Counted from the stretch's first letter, positions 18,009 to 29,810 are shown. The stretch is DNA of 64,000 bases from Streptomyces viridiviolaceus (GCF_014650995.1 NZ_BMWA01000001.1:434001-498000), one strand, 5' to 3'. The notes: a model not told the origin generated them from the sequence alone. Program-made: numbers and translations.

Positions 18009-18260
18009 TCACACCGGCGTGAGCACGCACTGCCCCGCCAGTTCGTCCATGGACAGCCCGAGGGCGCGGGCCAGCGCGGCCACCGTGAAGAACGCCGGGG
18101 TCGGCGCCCGTCCGGTCTCGATCTTGCGCAGCGTCTCGGCGGAGATGCCGGCGCTCGCCGCGATCTCCGTCATGCTGCGCTCGCCGCGGGCCGCGCGGAG
18201 CAGCCGCCCGAGCCGCTCGCCGCGCTCGCGCTCTTCGGGGGTCAGGGGGTTCCGCACCAT
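18009..18260 (-). CDS. Small XRE-family helix-turn-helix regulator
   Basis: An 83-residue protein that is essentially one Cro/CI-type DNA-binding domain: MTEIAASAGISAETLRKIET supplies helices 2 and 3, and ALARALGLSMDELAG supplies helices 4 and 5. It is transcribed divergently from the methionine aminopeptidase gene; the two start codons are only 32 bp apart around a palindrome. The -10 word TAGAAT ends six bases before its ATG, which suggests a leaderless mRNA. It probably represses both itself and map. Confidence 0.88.
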   Translation of the reverse strand: MVRNPLTPEERERGERLGRLLRAARGERSMTEIAASAGISAETLRKIETGRAPTPAFFTVAALARALGLSMDELAGQCVLTPV

Positions 18261-18266
18261 GCCGTC

Positions 18267-18285
18267 ATTCTAATACCGGTATAGT
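18267..18285. promoter_or_regulatory. Overlapping divergent promoters around an ATACCGGTAT operator
   Basis: The 32 bp between two divergent ATG codons contains a perfect 10-bp palindrome, ATACCGGTAT (18273-18282). It is flanked by -10-like words for each direction: TAGAAT on the minus strand (18267-18272) and TATAGT on the plus strand (18280-18285). Each -10 ends 6-7 bases before its start codon, so both transcripts should be leaderless. No good -35 is visible for either. A single dimer on the palindrome could shut off both promoters. Confidence 0.65.
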
Positions 18286-18292
18286 AATTGGC

Positions 18293-19069
<777 letters not shown>

Positions 19070-19200
19070 GAGTGCCCCCTCCCCGGCGCTCCTGAACATG
19101 CCCGCAGGAACAGAACGTGTCATGTTGGGCATGACCGGCGCCCGGCCGGGTTACCCGGCCCCGGCACGTCGAGCAGCGGAGCAGCGGAGGACCCGAGACG

Positions 19201-21729
<2,529 letters not shown>

Positions 21730-21740
21730 CCGTCCCGCCG

Positions 21741-23540
21741 CTATCGCGCCGGGCGCACCACCATCGCCGAGCCGCCCCCGCGCCGCTCCTTCTCGGCGGC
21801 GGCCAGCCACCTGCCGTCCGGCAGGCGCTGCACGCCGGTCGCGGCGCCGATCTCCGGGTTGGACTTGAAGGAGTGCCCGATGGCCTCCAGCTGCCCGCGC
21901 AGTCCGCTGTCGTAGAGGCCGGGTTCGAGCTCGGTCTGGGCGGCGTTGCGCTGGCTGGCGCGCGGCGCGGCGATCGCGTCGACGAGCGGGAGGCCGCGGT
22001 CGAGGAACCCGGTCAGGGTCTGCAGCACGGTCGTGATGATGGTCGCGCCGCCGGGCGTGCCGACCGCCACGACCGGCCTGTCGTGCCGGTCCAGCACGAT
22101 GGTGGGCGCGATCGACGACCGGGGGCGCTTGCCGGGACCGGGCAGGTTCGGGTCGTGCACGGCCGGGTTGGCCGGGGCGAAGGAGAAGTCCGTCAGCTCG
22201 TTGTTGAGCAGGAAGCCCCGGCCGGGCACGGTGATGCCGCTGCCGCCGGTCTGCTCGATGGTGAGCGTGTAGGCGACGACGTTCCCCCACTTGTCGGCCA
22301 CCGTGAGGTGGGTGGTGCTGTCGCCCTCGTACGTCGTCGGGGCCGCCTTGCCGCCGCCCGCGCAGGACGCCGGGCGCCGCGGGTCGCCGGGGGCGAGGGG
22401 GCTGGTGAGCACCGCGTCGTCCTTGATCAGGCACGCGCGGGAGTCGGCGTACCGCTGCGACAGCAGCTCCTTCGTGGGGACGTCCTCGAAGGCGGGGTCG
22501 CCGACCCAGCGCCCGCGGTCGGCGAAGGCGATGCGGCTCGCCTCGATGAGGCGGTGCAGGTAGCCCGCCTTGCCCGCGTTCGACAGGTCGGTGCGCTCGA
22601 GGATGTTGAGGGCCTCACCGACCGTGGTGCCGCCGGAGGAGGACGGGGCGATGGAGTAGACGTCCAGTCCGCGGTAGGACGTCCTCGTGGGCGGCTGGAG
22701 CTTGGCACGGTAGGCCGCGAGGTCCTCGGCGGACAGGTCGCCGGGGCGGGCGTTCCAGCCGGAGTCCGGGTCGACGGGCGGCTTGTTGACGGTGGCGACG
22801 ATGTCCTCGCCGAGGTCGCCGTGGTAGATCGCGCCGACTCCCTCGCGGGCCAGCTCGCGGTAGGTGCGGGCGAGGTCGGGGTTCTTGAACGTGGAACCGA
22901 CGACCGGGAGTTCGCCGTTCGGCAGGAACAGCTCGGCGGTGTCGGGGAAGTACCTGAACCGCTTCTCGTTGGCCGCGGTCTGGGAGCGGAAGGTGTCGTC
23001 GACGGTGAAGCCGTCGCGGGCCAGCCGCTCGGCGGGCGCGAGCACGGAGGAGAGCTTCCTGCTGCCCCACTTGTCGAGGGCGGTCTGCCAGGTGGCGGGC
23101 GTGCCGGGGGTGCCGACGGCGAGGCCGCTGCTGACGGCGTCGGCGAAGGCGAGCGGCTTGCCGTTCTCCGTGAAGAGCTTGCCGTCGGCGGTGAGCGGCG
23201 CGGTCTCGCGGCCGTCGACGGTGCGCACCGTGCGGGACTTGGCGTCGTAGTACACGAAGTAGCCGCCCCCGCCGATGCCCGCGGAGTAGGGCTCGGTGAC
23301 GCCGAGCGCGGCGGCGGTGGCTACGGCGGCGTCGACGGCGTTGCCGCCCTTGCGCAGGACCTCGATGCCGGCGGCGGAGGCGTCCGGGTCGACGCTGGCG
23401 ACCGCGCCGCCGTACCCGACGGCGACCGGGGTTTTCGGGGTGGGACCGCTCTCGGGGCCGGGTGGGGCCGCCGCGCCCACCGACACCACGGCGGCCGAGA
23501 CCGCCAGGACCGTCAGATTCCGTGCGACAGGGCGACGCAT
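21741..23540 (-). CDS. ggt: Secreted gamma-glutamyltransferase
   Basis: A 599-residue exported Ntn-hydrolase. A signal peptide occupies residues about 1-30. The precursor is expected to autocleave before the threonine of GDS|TTHLTVADKWGN, giving large and small subunits. GGTTVGEALNIL, PGRGFLLNNELTDFS and VVAVGTPGGATI are conserved family segments. The function is glutathione or gamma-glutamyl-peptide hydrolysis/transfer outside the membrane. ATG 23540 is chosen because GGAGG lies five bases upstream; the GTG two codons earlier overlaps that Shine-Dalgarno. It converges on the Clp gene with only 11 bp between stops. Confidence 0.92.
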   Translation of the reverse strand: MRRPVARNLTVLAVSAAVVSVGAAAPPGPESGPTPKTPVAVGYGGAVASVDPDASAAGIEVLRKGGNAVDAAVATAAALGVTEPYSAGIGGGGYFVYYDAKSRTVRTVDGRETAPLTADGKLFTENGKPLAFADAVSSGLAVGTPGTPATWQTALDKWGSRKLSSVLAPAERLARDGFTVDDTFRSQTAANEKRFRYFPDTAELFLPNGELPVVGSTFKNPDLARTYRELAREGVGAIYHGDLGEDIVATVNKPPVDPDSGWNARPGDLSAEDLAAYRAKLQPPTRTSYRGLDVYSIAPSSSGGTTVGEALNILERTDLSNAGKAGYLHRLIEASRIAFADRGRWVGDPAFEDVPTKELLSQRYADSRACLIKDDAVLTSPLAPGDPRRPASCAGGGKAAPTTYEGDSTTHLTVADKWGNVVAYTLTIEQTGGSGITVPGRGFLLNNELTDFSFAPANPAVHDPNLPGPGKRPRSSIAPTIVLDRHDRPVVAVGTPGGATIITTVLQTLTGFLDRGLPLVDAIAAPRASQRNAAQTELEPGLYDSGLRGQLEAIGHSFKSNPEIGAATGVQRLPDGRWLAAAEKERRGGGSAMVVRPAR

Positions 23541-23645
23541 CCGCACCTCCAGGGAAAGGCCGTCCGGGCAGCTTAATTCATCGTCATGGCCGCGTCAGGG
23601 ACCTGTCGAACACCGGTCCGCTCCGGGCCGCTAGCATGCGCGCCC

Positions 23646-24404
23646 ATGAATGACGACGTGCGCAACATCGTCCTGGGAGTGATGGCGGCGGGCATCAGCG
23701 CCTCGCTGGGCTGGCTCGCCCGTACGTATCTGTGGAGGCGGAAGCTCCGGCGCAAGCAGGCGTTCCTCGGGCTGCCGGAGAACTCGGAGTCGCTGCTCGT
23801 CGTCAACCGCGATCCGGCCGCCTCCGAACCGGCGGTCCACCGTTTCGACGTGTTCGCGCTGCTGGAGCTGTCCGCGTTGATCAAGGACTGCAAAGCCCAC
23901 GTCCAGGTGGTCACGCAGGACTCGGTGCACCAGGGTTTCGGCGAGCGCACCGAGTTCTGCGTGGGCGGCCCCGCATCGAACCGGCGCATGATGGCCCACA
24001 TGTCAGCCATGCTCCCCGGGGTGCGCGTCAACGTCGACCCGGAGCCGGGCCCGGACCGCGGCGCCTTCCAGATCGGCGGCGAGCGCTACCGGCTGGAGTC
24101 CGGTGTCACGGAGTACGTCATGCTGGCCCGGCTGACGGCCGGCGACCGCCGCGAGGCCCGGCCGGTGTTCCTCTTCTGCGGCCAGCGCGCGATCACCAAC
24201 CAGGCCGCCACCCGCTACCTCGCCCGCCATCACGAACGGTTGGCCCGCAAGCACGGCAACAACTCGTTCGTCCTGCTGCTGAAGGTGATCAACTCCCAGG
24301 CGTACGGCCCCGACGTGGTCGAACTCGTCGCAGACGTCACCCGGGCGGCGACGAGCCCGCTGCCGGCGGCGGCACCGGCTCCCCGCAGCTCCCACCGGGC
24401 CTAG
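23646..24404 (+). CDS. Unknown protein with one N-terminal membrane segment
   Basis: A 252-residue protein not recognised. A single hydrophobic helix (residues about 8-27, IVLGVMAAGISASLGWLA) is followed by a basic stop-transfer patch (RRKLRRKQ), predicting a membrane-anchored protein with a cytoplasmic C-terminal domain. The globular part has a regular alpha/beta pattern without catalytic motifs, and a low-complexity tail (LPAAAPAPRSS). A possible -10 (TAGCAT, 23632-23637) lies eight bases before the ATG with no Shine-Dalgarno, so the mRNA may be leaderless. The stop codon abuts a 128-bp inverted-repeat element. Confidence 0.7.
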   Translation: MNDDVRNIVLGVMAAGISASLGWLARTYLWRRKLRRKQAFLGLPENSESLLVVNRDPAASEPAVHRFDVFALLELSALIKDCKAHVQVVTQDSVHQGFGERTEFCVGGPASNRRMMAHMSAMLPGVRVNVDPEPGPDRGAFQIGGERYRLESGVTEYVMLARLTAGDRREARPVFLFCGQRAITNQAATRYLARHHERLARKHGNNSFVLLLKVINSQAYGPDVVELVADVTRAATSPLPAAAPAPRSSHRA

Positions 24405-24531
24405 GACCTGTCCGACGGTTCCCGTCGTCGCCCGGAGGGCGGCCCCGCGGCGTCGGGTGCGGCGAGTGGGGGTGCCCCCTGTGGGGAGCGTGCATGGCTC
24501 GAGGGGCGGACGGGAATGGTCGGACAGGCCC
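24404..24531. repeat. 128-bp inverted-repeat (MITE-like) element
   Basis: GGACCTGTCCGAC at 24404-24416 pairs with GTCGGACAGGCCC at 24519-24531 (12 of 13 bases), enclosing about 100 bp of non-coding GC-rich DNA with a further GGGGGTGCCCCC hairpin near 24471. It fills the space between two convergent genes. Its size and terminal inverted repeats fit a miniature transposable element, but it may equally be a long terminator stem. No clear target-site duplication is visible. Confidence 0.45.
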
Positions 24532-24545
24532 TGGGTGCCCCACCG

Positions 24546-24953
24546 TCACGCCTCGGCGACTTCCGCGTACAGCTGCGACAGCTCGGGCACACCGGCCGTG
24601 GCCCACTCGTGGCCGGCGGCCACGACGTCGAACTCCCGTCCGGATGCGAGCCGGACGACGAGCCTGCCGTCCGGCCACAGGTGCCAGGCGGCACCGGGCA
24701 CGGTGCGGACGATGACGGTGCCCAGGTACAGCCCGGCGTCGTTGCCGAGCCAGGGGAGGATCTCCGCGTCGTCCCGCCAGCGCGGCAGCACCTGGTCGAG
24801 CGCCTCCAGGGAGGCCGCGGAGTCGTCGAGTCGGACGCCCTCCCTGGACGCCTGCGAGCGGAGCAGTTCGCACTCGGCGAGCAGGTCGGCGATTCCCTCG
24901 GGGTCGGGGGCCCGGGGACTGTCGCGCCGCTTTCCCAGGAAGGGGATGTTCAT
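24546..24953 (-). CDS. Conserved streptomycete protein of unknown function (DUF6278-like)
   Basis: A 135-residue soluble protein with no signal or membrane segment. The N-terminal MNIPFLGKRRDSPRAPDPEG is followed by a helical region and then a beta-rich half with WHLWPDGRLVVRLASGREFDV. It resembles a small streptomycete family without assigned function; the DUF number is from memory and unverified. The GGAGG upstream is only one base from the ATG, an abnormally short spacing, so initiation efficiency or the exact start is uncertain. It stands alone between the inverted-repeat element and exonuclease III. Confidence 0.68.
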   Translation of the reverse strand: MNIPFLGKRRDSPRAPDPEGIADLLAECELLRSQASREGVRLDDSAASLEALDQVLPRWRDDAEILPWLGNDAGLYLGTVIVRTVPGAAWHLWPDGRLVVRLASGREFDVVAAGHEWATAGVPELSQLYAEVAEA

Positions 24954-25029
24954 ACCTCCAGCCTGTCATTCGTACCACCGTGCGCACCACAGGCGCGCGT
25001 ACGGTACTTGCCCGGCGGTCGGCAGGTGA

Positions 25030-25809
25030 CTACACGTCCAGGTCCACCACGACCGGCGCGTGGTCCGAGGCGCCCTTGCCCTTGCGCTCCTCGCGGTCCA
25101 CGTAGGCGTCGGTGACCGCCTTCGCGAACGGCTCGTTGCCGTACACCAGGTCGATGCGCATGCCGCGGTTCTTGGGGAAGCAGAGCTGGCGGTAGTCCCA
25201 GTACGTGAACGGGTGGTCGTACTTCAGCGGGCGCGGGACCACGTCGGACAGGCCGGCCTCCCGCAGGGAGAGGAGGGCGGCGCGCTCGGCGGGGGTGACG
25301 TGGGTGGAGCCTTCGAAGGCGGCCGGGTCGTAGACGTCGTCGTCGGTCGGCGCGACGTTGTAGTCGCCCATCACCGCGAACGGGCGGCTGCCGGTCGCGT
25401 CGCCCGCGACGGCCGCGCGCAGGGCCTCGAACCACTGGAGCTTGTAGGCGTAGTGGGCGTGCTCCACCTCGCGGCCGTTGGGCACGTACACCGACCAGAC
25501 GCGGACCGGGCCGCAGGTCGCGGAGATGGCCCGGGGCTCCTGCACGCCCTCGAAGCCGGGGTCGCCGGGCAGGCCCTTGACCACGTCCTGGATGCCGACG
25601 CGGGAGAGCACCGCGACGCCGTTCCACCTGCCGGTGGCGTGCACCGCCGCCTCGTAGCCCTTCTCGCGCAGCTCGTCGAAGGGGAACTGCTCCTCGGCGA
25701 CCTTGGCCTCCTGCAGGCACAGCACGTCGGTGCCGCTGCTCTCCAGCCAGGCGAGCAGCCTGGGCAGGCGGGCGGTGATCGAGTTCACGTTCCAGGTCGC
25801 GATACGCAT
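25030..25809 (-). CDS. xth: Exodeoxyribonuclease III
   Basis: A 259-residue AP endonuclease/3'-exonuclease of base-excision repair. All active-site segments are present: MRIATWNVNSITARLP, LCLQEAKV, GRWNGVAVLSR, FAVMGDYNVAPTDDD, and the closing SDHAPVVVDLDV with the Asp-His pair. ATG 25809 gives the family's N-terminus exactly; the open frame runs ten codons further but adds nothing conserved. The MBL hydrolase gene lies 57 bp upstream and codirectional, so cotranscription is possible. Confidence 0.95.
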   Translation of the reverse strand: MRIATWNVNSITARLPRLLAWLESSGTDVLCLQEAKVAEEQFPFDELREKGYEAAVHATGRWNGVAVLSRVGIQDVVKGLPGDPGFEGVQEPRAISATCGPVRVWSVYVPNGREVEHAHYAYKLQWFEALRAAVAGDATGSRPFAVMGDYNVAPTDDDVYDPAAFEGSTHVTPAERAALLSLREAGLSDVVPRPLKYDHPFTYWDYRQLCFPKNRGMRIDLVYGNEPFAKAVTDAYVDREERKGKGASDHAPVVVDLDV

Positions 25810-25866
25810 GTCCCACAACCTACCGGGCGGGACTGACAACCCGGTCCCGCCCGGGTGCCGGGCTGC

Positions 25867-26502
25867 TCACACCTGCGCGGAGTCCCCGGGGTTCAGGCGC
25901 AGGTGCTCCGAGCCGCCCAGCTGTCCGATCTGGCGGTCGTAGATCGGGCGGGCGAGGTCGGTGAGGAGGGCGTCGTGGATGTCGTACGCGCGCTGCGGCT
26001 TCACCTCGCGGACGTAGTCGATCACCTCGGAGATCTTGTTCCAGGGAGCCATGACGGGCAGCATCAGCGTCTCGACCGGGTGGTCGGGGACGGTGAGGGC
26101 GTCGCCGGGGTGGAAGACCTTGCCGCCGTCGACGAGGTAGCCGACGTTGGTGATGCGCGGGATGTCCGGGTGGATCACCGCGTGCAGCTCGCCGTGGACC
26201 TGCACGTCGAAGCCCGCGGCGGTGAACGTGTCGCCGTGACCGACGGTGTGCACGCGCCCCGGGAAGGCCGCGGAGATCTTCTCCGCGACCGCCCGGAGGG
26301 TCCAGATCTGCGCGGCCGGGTTGGCCTCCATGCCGGCGCGCAGCCGCAGCTCGTCGAAGTGGTCGGGGTGCTCGTGGGTGATGAGGACGGCGTCCGCGCC
26401 GACCGCGGCGTCCTCCTCGCTGAATCCGCCGGGGTCGAGGACGAGCACCTGCCCGTCCTTCTCGATGCGGACGCAGGCATGCGACTTCTTGGTGAGCTTC
26501 AT
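25867..26502 (-). CDS. MBL-fold metallohydrolase, UlaG-like
   Basis: A 211-residue metallo-beta-lactamase-fold protein. The metal motif is LITHEHPDHFDEL (HxHxDH), with further ligands in HGELHAVIHPDIP and GDALTVPDHPVETLMLP. The compact form without extra domains resembles UlaG/YycJ-like hydrolases that act on phosphodiesters or lactones. The substrate is not predictable. ATG 26502 is 42 bp below the end of the next upstream gene, codirectional with xth. Confidence 0.85.
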   Translation of the reverse strand: MKLTKKSHACVRIEKDGQVLVLDPGGFSEEDAAVGADAVLITHEHPDHFDELRLRAGMEANPAAQIWTLRAVAEKISAAFPGRVHTVGHGDTFTAAGFDVQVHGELHAVIHPDIPRITNVGYLVDGGKVFHPGDALTVPDHPVETLMLPVMAPWNKISEVIDYVREVKPQRAYDIHDALLTDLARPIYDRQIGQLGGSEHLRLNPGDSAQV

Positions 26503-26544
26503 GGCTCCATCCTGCCCCCGGCGCTCCGGCGGTCCGGCCGGGGC

Positions 26545-27852
26545 TCACTCCTGCGGCGTGGTCTCCTCGCGGATGACCTGCTGCGCCACCCGGAAGGCGC
26601 TGTTCGCCGCCGGTACTCCGCAGTAGACGGCCGTCTGGAGCAGCACCTCCTTGATCTCGTCGGGGGTGAGACCGTTGCGCAGGGCGGCCCGGGTGTGGGA
26701 GGCGAGCTCGTCCAGGTGACCGCCGGCGACGAGGGCGGTGAGGGTGACGCAGCTGCGGGTGCGGCGGTCCAGGCCGGGGCGGTCCCAGACCTCGCCCCAG
26801 GCGTAGCGGGTGAGGAACTCCTGGAAGTCCCCGGAGAACTCGTCGGCCCCCGTCAGCGCCTGGTCGACATGCGCGTCGCCGAGCACCTCGCGCCGCACCT
26901 TGAGCCCCGCGTCGTACGGATCGGGACGCCCCTGGGGCTGCGGCGGCACGACGGCCGGGGCGATCTCCGCGATGGGCGCGGCCTGCGGCGGCACGGCGGC
27001 CAGTGCGGGCTGGACGGGGGCGGCGGCGACGGCCGGTACGGCGGTCTGGCCGGTGGTGGAGTCGTGGGCGGGCTGCCAGGCTGTGTCGAAGTGCCGGACC
27101 AGCAGGTCGGTGACGGCCGCGGGCTGCTCGACCGGGACGAGGTGGGAGGCGCCGGGGACGACGGCGAGGCGGGCGTCGGGGATGCCGGCGACCAGGGTGC
27201 GGGCCTCGGCGGGGCCGGTGACCTGGTCGTCGGAGCCGACGAGGACCAGGGTCGGCACGCCGACGCGGCCGAGCTCGCTGCGCACGTCGAACGCTGCGAG
27301 CGCCTCGCAGGAAGCGATGTAGCAGCCCGGGTCGGTGGTCCGCACCATCTGCACGGCCCACTCGGTGATCGCGGGCTGGGCGGCGGCGAACCCGCCGGTG
27401 AACCATCTGTCGGGCGAGGTGCGGGCGATGGGGTCGAGCCCGTTCGTCCGGACGATCACGCCGCGCTGCCGGAACTCGTCGGCCGTGCCGAAGCGCGGCG
27501 ACGCCGCGATCAGCGCCAGGGAGGCGAGGCGCTCGGGGTGGCGCAGCGCCAGCTCGATGCCGACCGCGCCGCCGAGCGCGCAGCCCGCGTAGCCGAAGCG
27601 CTGCACGCCGAGTCCGTCGAGTGTGGCGAGCAGGCGGACGGTGAGTTCGGCGACGGAGCCCGCCGGGCGGGCCGGGGCGCCACCGTGTCCGGGCAGGTCG
27701 AACCGGAAGACCCGCCACTGCTGAGCCAGCTCCGGGACCTGCCGGTCCCACATGTGCCAGGTAGCTCCGAGGGACGGTCCCATGACCAGGACCGGAGCCT
27801 GTTCCGGCCCGTCAAAGCGGTATTGCAGGGTTTCGACGTTCTTCTCACTCAC
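26545..27852 (-). CDS. PcaL-like fusion: enol-lactonase-like hydrolase plus carboxymuconolactone decarboxylase
   Basis: A 435-residue two-domain protein. Residues about 1-250 form an alpha/beta-hydrolase resembling 3-oxoadipate enol-lactonase (PcaD). An Ala/Pro-rich linker spans about 255-315. The C-terminal domain is 4-carboxymuconolactone decarboxylase (PcaC), with DRRTRSCVTLTALVAGGHLDE and LLQTAVYCGVPAANSAFR. This fusion order is known from actinomycete protocatechuate pathways. The nucleophile elbow reads GYAGCALGGA, so Ala stands where GxSxG would have Ser, casting doubt on lactonase activity. No other pca gene is nearby. GTG 27852 (MSEKNVETLQ) is preferred; ATG 27870, six codons earlier, is also possible. 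Confidence 0.82.
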   Translation of the reverse strand: MSEKNVETLQYRFDGPEQAPVLVMGPSLGATWHMWDRQVPELAQQWRVFRFDLPGHGGAPARPAGSVAELTVRLLATLDGLGVQRFGYAGCALGGAVGIELALRHPERLASLALIAASPRFGTADEFRQRGVIVRTNGLDPIARTSPDRWFTGGFAAAQPAITEWAVQMVRTTDPGCYIASCEALAAFDVRSELGRVGVPTLVLVGSDDQVTGPAEARTLVAGIPDARLAVVPGASHLVPVEQPAAVTDLLVRHFDTAWQPAHDSTTGQTAVPAVAAAPVQPALAAVPPQAAPIAEIAPAVVPPQPQGRPDPYDAGLKVRREVLGDAHVDQALTGADEFSGDFQEFLTRYAWGEVWDRPGLDRRTRSCVTLTALVAGGHLDELASHTRAALRNGLTPDEIKEVLLQTAVYCGVPAANSAFRVAQQVIREETTPQE

Positions 27853-28229
27853 CCGTTCACGCTCCCACATCTCACATTCCCTTCGTGAACGGGGGCGCAG
27901 TCACTCGCCAGACCTCCCCAGGTGTCCGCCGCCGGCCGCAGGTCGTCCACGTCCGGTTTCACGTACCAGCGCTTCGTGGTCCGGGCGTTGGCGTGGCCGG
28001 CCCACCGGGCGAGGAGGTGGTCCGGGACCCCGTGGTACGCCAGGTACGTCAGACAGCTCGCCCGGGCGTCGTACAAACGGACCCGACGCAGCCCGCTGCG
28101 GTCCATGACCTTGTAGGCCCGCTCACGCAGCTGACGTCCGTTGAGCGCCCTGCCCCGAGCGTCTACGAGAACGTAGCCGCTGTCTTCGTACCCCTGCCCC
28201 GCCGCCATCTTCTCGTCTGCCTGAGCAGA
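27849..28229 (-). pseudogene. Truncated tyrosine recombinase (integrase) C-terminus
   Basis: About 125 residues remain of a site-specific integrase of actinomycete integrative elements: AGQGYEDSGYVLVDARG, LRRVRLYDARASCLTYLAYH and LLARWAGHANARTTKRWYV, including the catalytic arginine (YDARAS), the HxxR-type segment as WAGHANARTT, and the tyrosine. The N-terminal arm-binding and core-binding domains are absent; upstream DNA belongs to a different relic. The frame ends inside the start region of the PcaL-like gene. It is not expected to be functional and marks a former element boundary. Confidence 0.8.
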
Positions 28230-28239
28230 CCTGAACGCA

Positions 28240-28503
28240 AAAGCTCTGGCGTTGCCCAGCCCGGCCAGTTCCTCCCCCAGCTACGGATCGGCACGGATGA
28301 GGACGGCGTTGAGCTGGTAGGTCACCTCCCTTGACCGCCGAGTCTTTGGCCGGCTTGTACATGCGGGCGCTCTCCACTGAGCGACCGCCTTGGCCTGGGC
28401 GCGCCCGCGCGCTCAGCACCGACCGGGCCGCGTTCTCGGCATCAAGCGGGTCCGTCTTGCCGCGCCGAGGGCGGTCGGCCCGACGAAAGCGCGAAGCGGA
28501 GGC
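28240..28503 (-). pseudogene. Degenerate IS110-family transposase fragment
   Basis: Reading the minus strand gives RRGKTDPLDAENAARSVLSA and then ARMYKPAKDSAVK, the hallmark of the IS110/RuvC-type transposase N-terminal domain (GKxDPxDAExAAR). The frame then slips; the sequel YQLNAVLIRADP, an in-frame TAG, and LGEELAGLGNAR continues in another frame. The end runs directly into the integrase relic. With at least one frameshift, a stop and both ends missing, it is a dead insertion-sequence remnant. Confidence 0.75.
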
Positions 28504-28835
28504 TGTGCCGATCAGGCTCGTTCCCCTTCAGGCCGACGGCGTATCGCTAGCCAGCAAGGAGCCGTGCGGACGGTCAGAATCGTGAAGACGCTCTTCCGGC
28601 AAGCCCCTATCGAGACATGCCCGGTCAGCCCGAGACCAGCAACGCACCGTACCCGGCCGGTGGTCGATACATCTCAGCTCCTCCCCCGGCCCCCCACCGA
28701 TCTAGCGGATTCACGCGATGTGCCGAATCAGGGGTGGCTGGCACGGTGTTCTGGAAGGAACACCGGTTCTTCGGTGACCCGGGAGTCCGGTGACCGGATC
28801 CGAACCGCTTGCCGATAACGCTTTCAAGGGGCCAG
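28504..28835. promoter_or_regulatory. Intergenic region upstream of the AraC gene, with repeats
   Basis: About 330 bp without a supported gene. The left part is probably more degraded mobile DNA. Near the AraC gene there is a perfect inverted repeat CGGTGTTC-tggaag-GAACACCG (28744-28765) and a direct repeat CGGTGACC at 28772-28779 and 28788-28795 (16-bp spacing). Direct repeats of this kind suit AraC-type autoregulation. A Shine-Dalgarno AAGGGG at 28826-28831 precedes ATG 28836. Confidence 0.5.
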
Positions 28836-29810
28836 ATGTCCGTCGTCCTTTCCACCGCAGAGCTGTCCTCAGCCGACCGTAGCGAGCGCTGGCATGAAGC
28901 AGTGTCGCAGACATTTGTACCACTCAATGTTAATATCCTGGAAGAAGATCCGTCACCAGGAAGAATCGTCACCCATCATTTGGGTGCCATGCAGATATCG
29001 GACGTCCAGGCCGGCTCTCAAGAGGTGACGCGCAGCAAGCGCCTGATAGCCCGGGATGGCAAAGAATACCTTATACTCACGCTTCAGCGCCGAGGAAGCG
29101 CCGTCAAGGAGCAGGACGGGAGGGAGTGCCTGATAGAGCCGGGAAGTTTCTCAATCTCGGATTCTTCTCGCCCTTTCAGGAAGAAAGTCGAAAGCAAGTT
29201 CCATTTCACCTCCTTTCATTTCCCTCGAAAGGAGCTTCGCGTGCGGGACGAGGACCTGCACGCGTTGACCGCGAGAGCGTTCTCGAGTCATGACGGAAGT
29301 GCCGCACTGGTGGCGACCTATTTCGCGCAGATGGCGCGCGAAGGAGCAGCATTCGACGAAGTCATCAGCCGTCAGTTCGTCGCCACCGGGCTCGACCTGC
29401 TGGCGCTCTTCATCAACGAGCAGCGTGGCCGCTTCAGGCCTCAGCCTCCTGAAACCGCCACGGCCATGGTGGTACGAGTGAAGGGTCACATCTTGCAGAA
29501 CCTCTCCGACCCGGACCTGTCACCCACCACGATCGCCGCCGCTCACTTCATTTCGGTGCGTTACCTGCACAAGCTGTTCCAGCTGGAGGGAACCACCGTC
29601 GGCGAGTGGATCCGGGCGGAGCGACTGGAGCGATGCCGTCGGGACCTTCTGCGGTCCCCGGCTCTGGGACTCGGGGTGGCGACCATCGCCCGACGCTGGG
29701 GGTTCGTGAGCCCAAGCCATTTCAGCCGTGTTTTCCGTGCCGCTTACGGCGTAGCGCCTCGTGACTGGCAGGCTCACGGCCTGTCCTGTGGGCGACGCAC
29801 GGACGAGTAA
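28836..29810 (+). CDS. AraC-family transcriptional regulator
   Basis: A 324-residue regulator. The N-terminal half (residues about 5-190) is an AraC-binding-like cupin domain with REC-type segments SGSxxxEQ-like (KEQDGRECLIEPGSFSISD). The C-terminal AraC/XylS DNA-binding domain has two helix-turn-helices: TTIAAAHFISVRYLHKLFQ and GVATIARRWGFVSPSHFSRV. The first 150 codons use many A/T-ending codons (AAT, GTT, ATA, TCA, AGA) unlike neighbouring genes, pointing to horizontal acquisition. It faces the ABC importer operon convergently across 68 bp. It may control that importer or its own promoter through the repeats at 28744-28795. Confidence 0.9.
   Translation: MSVVLSTAELSSADRSERWHEAVSQTFVPLNVNILEEDPSPGRIVTHHLGAMQISDVQAGSQEVTRSKRLIARDGKEYLILTLQRRGSAVKEQDGRECLIEPGSFSISDSSRPFRKKVESKFHFTSFHFPRKELRVRDEDLHALTARAFSSHDGSAALVATYFAQMAREGAAFDEVISRQFVATGLDLLALFINEQRGRFRPQPPETATAMVVRVKGHILQNLSDPDLSPTTIAAAHFISVRYLHKLFQLEGTTVGEWIRAERLERCRRDLLRSPALGLGVATIARRWGFVSPSHFSRVFRAAYGVAPRDWQAHGLSCGRRTDE

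Noticed and set aside
15026..18022. A 998-codon open frame on the plus strand, and similar frames opposite the repeat-rich gene
   Set aside because: It is the complement of a real gene. The Arg/Gly/Pro-rich composition, lack of any domain and opposite third-position bias show it is a high-GC shadow.
27849..28835. A tRNA gene or attachment site next to the integrase relic
   Set aside because: No cloverleaf-like sequence or pair of direct repeats flanking the segment could be recognised by eye.
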